Origin: DUPH01 sp035449085
Lineage (GTDB): Bacteria; Verrucomicrobiota; Kiritimatiellia; RFP12; UBA1067
Assembly: GCA_035449085.1 (NCBI GenBank)
Contig: DAOTKE010000051.1
Coordinates: forward strand, 1-22,339
Reading direction: 5' to 3'
Length of the DNA: 22,339 bases
The first letter of the stretch is position 1. Each line of letters starts with the position of its first letter. The position numbers were made by a program, and so were the translations under genes. Of this stretch, positions 17,662 to 22,339 are shown one piece after another. The notes beneath the pieces are model-generated. The model searched no databases, had not been told where the DNA came from, and saw nothing but the letters and a program-made list of their open reading frames with translations.

Positions 17662-18360
17662 TCAACGTTTTTGGATAAGTTCGAAGAATCTGTCTTGATA
17701 ACGCTCAAAAACGCCGTGATCGTGCAACAACTTGCCGAGCGGTTTGATCATGCTCGCGTCTTTGGCGGCGGCTTGAAAACCTCTCTCGATCTCCTCGCGC
17801 AGGCCGACCGGCAGGCCGTCCTGCATTTCAAAAAAGCGGCGTTCGTTCAGCTCCCGGATATTGGCCTGCGCGGAGTTTTGGATCACGGTCCAGAAGAGGC
17901 GCACCAGACAAACATCCCAAGGATCGTCCACGCCTTTGACGACAGCGGCGAAGGGATCGTTCTTGGCCGCGGCCTCACGCGCCACGCGCTCCAGCACGGC
18001 CTCGAGCGAATCGGTCAGCACCTGCTCGCTGAAGGCTTCCTGCTTGAGGGTGTAGCCGTAGCGCAGGATGCGCACCGAATCCTCATGCGCCTTGAGCCAC
18101 TCCAGATATTGCCGCGCCTGTTCGCCAAATCCCTCGAGCAGTGTCGATGAGTAGGCGGAGGGCGTGATGATCTGGGGGCGCAACGCCTGCATGCGTCCCT
18201 CGCGGACACAGATTTTCCCCACCGCGTCCATCAACTCACTCACAAGGTAGTAGTTGATGATGGTGTTGCCGAAGGTCTCGAGATGACGCTTGGGCGGCAT
18301 CACGATCTCCGTGTTGTTGACGGCAAACCAGAAATCAAATTGTGTCGGTCTCTTACTCAT
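17662..18360 (-). CDS. conserved-looking protein of unknown function, 232 aa
   Basis: I do not recognise a family. The protein starts MSKRPTQFDFWFAVNNTEIV, has no signal peptide or membrane helix and is probably cytoplasmic and largely helical, with many charged residues (for example RQYLEWLKAHEDSVRILRYG). It ends FERYQDRFFELIQKR. No catalytic motif stands out. The real start is taken as ATG 18360 because a promoter with its -10 at 18373-18378 lies just before it; the open frame upstream is cysteine- and histidine-rich and non-coding in look. It is the first gene of the leuC-leuD-parA group, 7 bp before leuC. A regulatory or accessory role for that operon is possible but unsupported by sequence. 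Confidence 0.8.
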   Translation of the reverse strand: MSKRPTQFDFWFAVNNTEIVMPPKRHLETFGNTIINYYLVSELMDAVGKICVREGRMQALRPQIITPSAYSSTLLEGFGEQARQYLEWLKAHEDSVRILRYGYTLKQEAFSEQVLTDSLEAVLERVAREAAAKNDPFAAVVKGVDDPWDVCLVRLFWTVIQNSAQANIRELNERRFFEMQDGLPVGLREEIERGFQAAAKDASMIKPLGKLLHDHGVFERYQDRFFELIQKR

Positions 18361-18372
18361 GGATGGACAATG

Positions 18373-18402
18373 ACTATAGCATGAAAAACGGCTCTGTGTC
18401 AC
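18373..18402 (-). promoter_or_regulatory. promoter of the unknown gene-leuC-leuD-parA operon
   Basis: On the minus strand GTGACA (18397-18402) is followed after 18 bp by TATAGT (18373-18378), with TG one base before it (TGC-TATAGT, an extended -10). A start site at the usual distance would fall near 18366, only about six bases before the ATG, and those bases hold no ribosome site. Confidence 0.55.
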
Positions 18403-18438
18403 GGGCGAGAAAATTAGACTTTTCCCGCGCAGATGTGA

Positions 18439-18458
18439 ATGGTACCATGCGTGTACAC
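18439..18458. promoter_or_regulatory. two adjacent GTAC-centred palindromes, possible operator
   Basis: ATGGTACCAT (18439-18448) and GTGTACAC (18451-18458) are perfect palindromes whose centres are 11 bp apart, about one helical turn. They lie in the 142-bp region between two divergent genes. Binding by a regulator is inference. Confidence 0.35.
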
Positions 18459-18502
18459 AATGAATCCGGGTGCGTTGCCGCGCCAGAAAGGAGTGTTGTC
18501 GC

Positions 18503-19474
18503 ATGAACCGCATGATCTCGCGCCGTCAGACGCTCCAAGCCTTGTCCGGGGTTCCGGTGCTCTGCGGTTTAGGTGGCGTCGCGTTACAGTCTACCCGTGC
18601 CGACGCGCCGGCCGCATCGAACAAGCTGACCGTGGGCATATCGACGCTCGGGTTCGGGGGGCACACCAACGCTGCCCTTGCCGCTGAGCTGGCGTCCGCC
18701 GGTTTTAACACCATTCAGCTTTTTCTCACGCAGACCGACAGCGCGTACTGGAAGTACAACAGCCGGTCCGATCTTGCCGGTCTCACCCCTGAGCGTTGCA
18801 AGGCGATCGCTCAAACCTATCGCGCTGCCGGACTCTCGATCCACAGCATCGGCGTCTACACCAATCTGATGCATCCCGACGACGGCGAGCTGAACGCCAA
18901 CCTGGCCTATTTTGAAGCGATGATGGAAATCGGCGGTCACATGGGGGTGCGCACCTTTATCACGGAAGCCGGCCATTATGATGACCATCAAGTTCCCGCG
19001 CCGCGCATCCCGCTGGAGTTTCAGGACGCTGTCTGGCCGCGCATGATCGCGACCGCCCGCAAATTGGACGAGTTGGCGGCCAAGCACGATGCCAGGGTGC
19101 TGTTCGAGCCCTATTTCCAGAGCTTTTTCGCGAGCGCCAAACGGGTGCGGCTGTTCGTCGAAGAGCTGAACTCGCCGCGCCTGCGCGTGTTGCTTGACCC
19201 GGCCAATCTGATCGAACTCAACGACCTTGATGAGATGTTTTCGCAGCTCGCGCCTTGGATCGATTGCCTGCATGCCAAAGACCGCAAATACCACACCAGC
19301 CGTGGTGTCGCGGCCGGCAAAGGCGACATCGACTACAAGCGCTTGGTGGCCCTGGCGGCCAAGCATACGCCGCAGGCCCCGCTGATTCTCGAATACGTCG
19401 GCCCGAAAGATTATCGGGACGCGCGCGCGCATCTGTTGGCCGCGATGCAGGCGTGCGGTATCCAGGGGTGTTGA
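18503..19474 (+). CDS. Tat-exported sugar phosphate isomerase/epimerase-like protein
   Basis: A 323-residue TIM-barrel protein of the xylose-isomerase-like (AP endonuclease 2) superfamily. The N-terminus MNRMISRRQTLQAL has the twin-arginine motif (Ser-Arg-Arg-Gln-Thr-Leu), a hydrophobic segment and a likely cleavage site after Ala-Asp-Ala, so the folded protein is exported. Barrel features are LTVGISTLGFGG at the first strand, ASAGFNTIQLF, AGLSIHSIGVY, RVLFEPYF, RVLLDPANLIE, CLHAKDRKYH and PLILEYVGP, with acidic and histidine residues placed as in the metal site of the family. The substrate is unknown; such Tat-borne members are common in planctomycete-type genomes. AAGGAG lies nine bases before the ATG. 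It is divergent from the leuCD operon. Confidence 0.85.
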   Translation: MNRMISRRQTLQALSGVPVLCGLGGVALQSTRADAPAASNKLTVGISTLGFGGHTNAALAAELASAGFNTIQLFLTQTDSAYWKYNSRSDLAGLTPERCKAIAQTYRAAGLSIHSIGVYTNLMHPDDGELNANLAYFEAMMEIGGHMGVRTFITEAGHYDDHQVPAPRIPLEFQDAVWPRMIATARKLDELAAKHDARVLFEPYFQSFFASAKRVRLFVEELNSPRLRVLLDPANLIELNDLDEMFSQLAPWIDCLHAKDRKYHTSRGVAAGKGDIDYKRLVALAAKHTPQAPLILEYVGPKDYRDARAHLLAAMQACGIQGC

Positions 19475-19479
19475 AGGGA

Positions 19480-19509
19480 TTGCATTGGGGGGGGGATTCG
19501 GGATATGAT
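19480..19509 (+). promoter_or_regulatory. trxA promoter with a nine-G spacer tract
   Basis: TTGCAT (19480-19485), an 18-bp spacer and TATGAT (19504-19509). Nine consecutive G residues (19487-19495) lie within the spacer, so slippage there would change the distance between the two boxes. Confidence 0.55.
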
Positions 19510-19532
19510 GCGGCTTTCATAAGGAGGAAACG

Positions 19533-19862
19533 ATGTCTGAGCATCTGATTGATTTGACCGTGGAGACTTTTGACAAAACCGTGAGCAGCGGGGTCACGCT
19601 GGTCGATTTCTGGGCACCGTGGTGCGGGCCGTGCAAAATGCAGACGCCGATTCTTGAACAGCAGGTGGTTCCCACGATGAACGGTAGGGCCAAGATCTGC
19701 AAGGTGAATGTGGATGACGCCAAGGAACTTGCGGTGCGCTACGGCGTCAAGGGCATTCCGGCACTGTTCATCTTCAAGGACGGGCAGGTCGTGCAGCAGT
19801 TTGTGGGCTTGCAGCGGGGGGATGCGCTGGTGTCGGCTCTCGAAGCCGCGCTGGGGGCCTGA
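19533..19862 (+). CDS. trxA: thioredoxin
   Basis: Cytoplasmic dithiol-disulphide reductant of 109 residues, the normal thioredoxin length. The active site WCGPCK has Cys31 and Cys34, preceded by the usual VDFWAPW, with the buried Asp25. The cis-proline is Pro76 in GIPAL, and FKDGQVVQQFVG forms the last strands. A further Cys56 is present, outside the active site. A strong ribosome site (AAGGAGG) lies just before the ATG. It has its own promoter and is followed by a T-tract, so it is likely monocistronic. Thioredoxin reductase is not in the window. Confidence 0.95.
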   Translation: MSEHLIDLTVETFDKTVSSGVTLVDFWAPWCGPCKMQTPILEQQVVPTMNGRAKICKVNVDDAKELAVRYGVKGIPALFIFKDGQVVQQFVGLQRGDALVSALEAALGA

Positions 19863-19870
19863 TTTTTTTT
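19844..19870 (+). terminator. weak candidate terminator after trxA
   Basis: AGCC (19844-19847) can pair with GGCCT (19856-19860) with one bulge, and a run of eight T follows at 19863-19870. The stem overlaps the end of the coding region and is short, so termination would be partial at best. Confidence 0.3.
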
Positions 19871-19882
19871 ATCGGTTCCGGG

Positions 19883-19910
19883 TTGACCGTTAGCCCAGAT
19901 CCGCTATTAT
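19883..19910 (+). promoter_or_regulatory. rpsT promoter
   Basis: TTGACC (19883-19888), a 16-bp spacer and TATTAT (19905-19910). The leader to the rpsT ATG is about 42 nt and contains a strong AAGGAG. Confidence 0.6.
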
Positions 19911-19958
19911 GTCCTACTTTCATGTGTTTCGTGGAAGTGGATTAAGGAGCAACGTTTC

Positions 19959-20222
19959 ATGGCGAATATCAAGAGTGCAGTCAAGCGTGCCAAGCAGGCA
20001 AGTGCGAACCGCCTGCGCAACCGGTCGGTGAAGAGCGGCGTATTGACGGCCCGGAAAAAGGTGCTGGACGCGATCAGCGCGGGGAACAAGGAAGAGGCGC
20101 AGAAGCGGTATTCCGAGTACTCCTCGAAGCTGGACAAGGCCGCCAAGAAGGGCGTGTTGCCGAAGAACAACGCCAACCGCAAGAAGTCGCGCTTGGCGCT
20201 CAGTCTCGCCAAAATGGCGTAA
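19959..20222 (+). CDS. rpsT: 30S ribosomal protein S20
   Basis: Primary 16S rRNA-binding protein of the small subunit. The 87 residues begin MANIKSAVKRAKQASANRLR and are lysine- and arginine-rich and helical throughout, ending with NNANRKKSRLALSLAKMA, as expected for S20. TTAAGGAG lies nine bases before the ATG. It has its own promoter and a strong terminator 30 bp downstream, so it forms a single-gene unit. Confidence 0.97.
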   Translation: MANIKSAVKRAKQASANRLRNRSVKSGVLTARKKVLDAISAGNKEEAQKRYSEYSSKLDKAAKKGVLPKNNANRKKSRLALSLAKMA

Positions 20223-20251
20223 GGCGTTTGCGCTCGCTGTTGTTTCGTTGA

Positions 20252-20293
20252 CCGGTCGCCGCACATTCGTGAGGGGACCGGCTTTTGTGTTTT
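20252..20293 (+). terminator. rho-independent terminator after rpsT
   Basis: CCGGTC (20252-20257) pairs with GACCGG (20276-20281). Inside, CC pairs with GG and CAC with GTG around the tetraloop ATTC, separated by single mismatches. A T-rich stretch (20283-20293) follows. It separates rpsT from lipB. Confidence 0.85.
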
Positions 20294-20313
20294 GACCGCT
20301 AACGGGGGCCGCT

Positions 20314-20964
20314 GTGCAGACGCTGAGGGTCTGGGACTTGGGGCGCGATGCCGCTTATCGCGAAGTGCTCTCCCTGCAGGAACGGGTGCACGCGCAACGG
20401 GCGGCGGGTGAGTGTCCGGATACCCTGATGCTGCTGGAACACCGTCCGGTCTATACGCTCGGCCGTTCTGCCGCCGAGTCGCACGTGCTTTATTCCGAGG
20501 AGCACCTGCGTGAGATCGGTGTCGAACGGGTGGTGACCACGCGCGGGGGCGATGTCACCTATCACGGCCCGGGTCAGTTGGTGGGATACCCGATCTTGCA
20601 TCTGGGAGAAGCCGGGCTGCGGGTGCTGGCGTACATCGACGCGCTGGAGGAGACGCTGATCCGCGCTGTGGCGGCGTTCGGGGTCGTGGCCGGCCGCGAC
20701 AAGCGGAACCGCGGCGTGTGGGTCGGCAATGCCAAGCTCGCGGCGCTGGGGATCCGTGTTTCGCGCCAAGTGACGATGCACGGCTTCGCGTTGAACGTGT
20801 CGCCCCGCATGACGGACTACAACGGCATTGTGGCGTGCGGGTTGCAGGATGCCGGCGTCACGTCATTGGCTCTGTTGCTGGGCGAGGCGCCGGATATGGC
20901 CAGCGTGAAGCGGCAGGTCGAAATCTCCTTCAGGGATGTCTTCGGATACGGAGGGGAATCATGA
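20314..20964 (+). CDS. lipB: octanoyl-[ACP]:protein N-octanoyltransferase
   Basis: Transfers octanoate from acyl carrier protein to lipoyl-domain lysines, the first step of lipoate synthesis. The 216 residues carry the family signature RGGDVTYHGPGQLVGYPIL from Arg77, the catalytic Lys141 in NAKLAALGI and the catalytic Cys175 in GIVACGL. The start is GTG at 20314, preceded by GGGGG; the protein then begins MQTLRVWDLG, normal for the family. It lies just after the rpsT terminator, so it needs its own promoter; none was clear in the 20 bp between. The stop overlaps the start of the next gene (ATGA). The partner lipA is not in the window. Confidence 0.95.
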   Translation: MQTLRVWDLGRDAAYREVLSLQERVHAQRAAGECPDTLMLLEHRPVYTLGRSAAESHVLYSEEHLREIGVERVVTTRGGDVTYHGPGQLVGYPILHLGEAGLRVLAYIDALEETLIRAVAAFGVVAGRDKRNRGVWVGNAKLAALGIRVSRQVTMHGFALNVSPRMTDYNGIVACGLQDAGVTSLALLLGEAPDMASVKRQVEISFRDVFGYGGES

Positions 20965-21404
20965 AGGCAGGATGGCAGGTGGTCGGCCGGATCGTGCTGT
21001 TGACGCTGCTGGTGCCGCAGGTGTTCGTGTCGGCCTATTTTTTCCCGCTGTTGATGACTGGCCCACAACGCTGGGAGTTTCTGAAGACCATCGCGGGATT
21101 AGGCCTGAGCATCTCTTGGGTGTCCACGCCCTTTTTCGTCTGCGTCGCTGGCCTTTACCAGGTGCTGATCAAGTTCCGTGTGCCGTATGCTGGCATTTTT
21201 TTGAGTGTGCTGGCGGCTGGTTTTGGCGGCGTGGCGCTTTGGAACAACCTGATCTTTGATCTGTTCGGTTATCTGCGTTCGGCGTTACCGCTGCTGATCT
21301 GCTGTGCCGTGTCCGTCGGATACGCACTGGCGGAACGTCTCTACAAAGCCGGTTTGCCGCCAGCGCCAAGTGACGCGTCTAGCACAAGAAATGCCCCCGA
21401 ATGA
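20961..21404 (+). CDS. small membrane protein of unknown function, 147 aa
   Basis: I do not recognise a family. Four hydrophobic segments are visible: about residues 8-32 (VGRIVLLTLLVPQVFVSAYF), 41-70 (TIAGLGLSISWVSTPFFVCV), 77-100 (AGIFLSVLAAGFGGVALW) and 108-125 (ALPLLICCAVSVGYALA). The C-terminus is short and polar. The ATG at 20961 overlaps the lipB stop by four bases and is preceded by GGAGGGG, a strong ribosome site, so the start is secure. Coupling to lipB suggests cotranscription, not necessarily shared function. Confidence 0.75.
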   Translation: MKAGWQVVGRIVLLTLLVPQVFVSAYFFPLLMTGPQRWEFLKTIAGLGLSISWVSTPFFVCVAGLYQVLIKFRVPYAGIFLSVLAAGFGGVALWNNLIFDLFGYLRSALPLLICCAVSVGYALAERLYKAGLPPAPSDASSTRNAPE

Positions 21405-21460
21405 GTCGCGCCCCATCCCCGGTCTTCTGGCCGGTGAGGTGGCTTTGCGCCGTCCGCCGC

Positions 21461-21982
21461 TTACCTCTCTCGCACCGCGGCATCAAGCGTCAGCGCGAGA
21501 CGGGTCAGGTTGCGGATGGCGTTCACGGAGAGAGTGGCGCCCGTGATGCCATCCACATTCCGGTCAAGATCTCCCTCACGGAGTGATGCGCCGAGCAACT
21601 GTTTCAAGAAACGCCGCGCACGTATTTCGCGCCCTCGGCTTTCGGTGTAGGCCTGCACTTCACATACGGACACTTTCCCGTCCCGGATGACGAAACCGGC
21701 GGTGATACGGCCGGATTTCGCCCGGGAATGGAGAATCCATGCGGTCACATTCGTTGCGGCCCAGTACGGGATCTCTTGTTGCGGATACGGGTGGCCGAGT
21801 ATTTGTGACACGCGCGGGGCCAACGTCCCCGCGAATGTCAGCTTGGCGGCATCCGGCGGGTCGCCGAACGTCCTCACGATAAAGTCAGGTGGTTTCGCTG
21901 AGGGTTCCGCCGCGGCGAGAAGTCCGCAAGTGCCGACGAAGAGCGGCAAGCGGAAACAAACACGCATACGTCTAAAATTCAT
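21461..21982 (-). CDS. FMN-binding domain protein, exported
   Basis: A 173-residue protein with an N-terminal signal peptide (RLPLFVGTCGLLAAAEP). The C-terminal half is an FMN-binding domain of the kind found in NqrC and RnfG: GFVIRDGKVSVCEV, ESRGREI, RFLKQLLG and DGITGATLS (144-152). In NqrC/RnfG the second threonine of such a motif carries covalently bound FMN, so Thr150 is the candidate here. It is probably a periplasmic redox carrier or sensor; the partner is unknown. The ATG at 21982 overlaps the stop of the barrel gene upstream by 11 bases, so the two form an operon. An alternative ATG lies 15 bases further in. The gene faces the lipB pair. Confidence 0.85.
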   Translation of the reverse strand: MNFRRMRVCFRLPLFVGTCGLLAAAEPSAKPPDFIVRTFGDPPDAAKLTFAGTLAPRVSQILGHPYPQQEIPYWAATNVTAWILHSRAKSGRITAGFVIRDGKVSVCEVQAYTESRGREIRARRFLKQLLGASLREGDLDRNVDGITGATLSVNAIRNLTRLALTLDAAVRER

Positions 21983-22339
21983 ATCCGATTCCCAGATTTA
22001 CGCCGTTTTGGTTTTGATCATTCTCATTGTCCTGTATCTGGAAATCCGCTTTGACGATCACCTGCTCGTGTGGGGATCAGTTTATCCCGAGGTCAAGTTG
22101 CCGTTTCCCGCTAGGGCCGGATCCGCTTCCCGCACGGTTGTCCCATTCGTTATAACGTGCGAACAGGCCGACTTGGGACATCAGGCGGTAAGAAGGTTCG
22201 ATGTACCAACCATACTGATAATCGGCTCCGAGGCTGTCCGGGCCATCACCGAACAGGTTCCATTGCGCGTAAAGCATCCGTAAGGCGGTAAGTGTCCGGC
22301 GAAACACGTCTACCGGATTTGCAGCGGCTGAGGCATCAT
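21972..22339 (-). pseudogene. outer-membrane beta-barrel protein, 3' part, interrupted by in-frame TGA
   Basis: The frame is open from the window edge, apart from a TGA at 22077-22079, to a TAG at 21972-21974. Before the TGA it reads DYQYGWYIEPSYRL, VGLFARYNEWDN and RQLDLGIN, alternating beta strands. After it the same frame continues for 34 residues: SPHEQVIVKADFQIQDN, then GVNLGIGYEF, ending in Phe as outer-membrane barrels do. The most economical explanation is one TGG-to-TGA change (Trp to stop), which would give LGINWSPHEQVIVKADFQ, a typical porin-like penultimate strand. A sequencing error or a real nonsense mutation cannot be told apart. The 5' end is outside the window. It precedes the FMN-binding gene. 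Confidence 0.7.

Noticed and set aside
16707..17678. 323-codon + strand frame opposite leuC
   Set aside because: Shadow of the strongly supported leuC; its translation shows no motif.
21419..21434. CCGGTC-TTCT-GGCCGG hairpin as a bidirectional terminator between the small membrane protein and the FMN-binding gene
   Set aside because: The stem is plausible but no T-tract follows on either strand.
22077..22079. UGA read as an amino acid (selenocysteine or recoded UGA)
   Set aside because: Many genes here end normally in TGA and no insertion-element hairpin was seen; a nonsense change or error is simpler.

Overview
The window is a GC-rich, gene-dense bacterial chromosome segment made mostly of housekeeping genes. 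No mobile element, phage, tRNA, rRNA or CRISPR array was recognised. The genes include purC, carB, leuC/leuD, a ParA/Soj ATPase, trxA, rpsT, lipB and a pair of CNNM/CorC-type proteins. Rubredoxin and 4Fe-4S dehydratase subunits fit an anaerobic or microaerophilic life. Tat and lipoprotein signals, a LolA-like protein and a beta-barrel protein ending in Tyr-Glu-Phe point to a diderm. Long intergenic CACGAAG/CTTTGTG inverted repeats and several lineage-restricted-looking proteins suggest the Planctomycetota-Verrucomicrobiota-Chlamydiota group, possibly Kiritimatiellota or Lentisphaerota. That placement is inference only.

Layout. 1-386: non-coding, with two identical 67-bp repeats and a long imperfect inverted repeat. 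387-4932 (+): putative metallopeptidase lipoprotein, purC, and a GAF/AAA+/Fis sigma-54 activator. 4933-5094 (-): a 53-aa rubredoxin under its own dyad-rich promoter. 5250-5411 (-): a possible gene relic. 5374-11655 (-): carB, a secreted N-acetylmuramoyl-L-alanine amidase and a 597-aa membrane-anchored protein of unknown function, tightly packed. 11807-14945 (+): LolA-like protein and two tandem CNNM-family membrane proteins, linked by 4-nt overlaps. 14964-18360 (-): unknown 232-aa protein, leuC, leuD and parA, apparently one operon. 18503-22339: Tat-exported sugar isomerase-like protein, trxA, rpsT, lipB and a small membrane protein on +, then an FMN-binding protein and the 3' part of an outer-membrane barrel gene on -, the latter interrupted by an in-frame TGA.

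How the genes work together. purC and carB serve purine and pyrimidine/arginine synthesis. leuC/leuD form one isomerase of leucine (or a related) pathway. The amidase, LolA-like protein, CNNM pair and barrel protein concern the envelope. Rubredoxin, thioredoxin and the FMN-binding protein concern redox. The operons mix functions, as in the leuCD-parA and carB-amidase groups.

I found no convincing new multi-gene system. The observations most worth checking are the interrupted barrel gene, the unknown lead gene of the leuCD-parA operon behind a nearly leaderless promoter, a nine-G tract inside the trxA promoter spacer, the stacked dyads in the rubredoxin promoter, the gene relic at 5250-5411 and the repeat family at the left edge.
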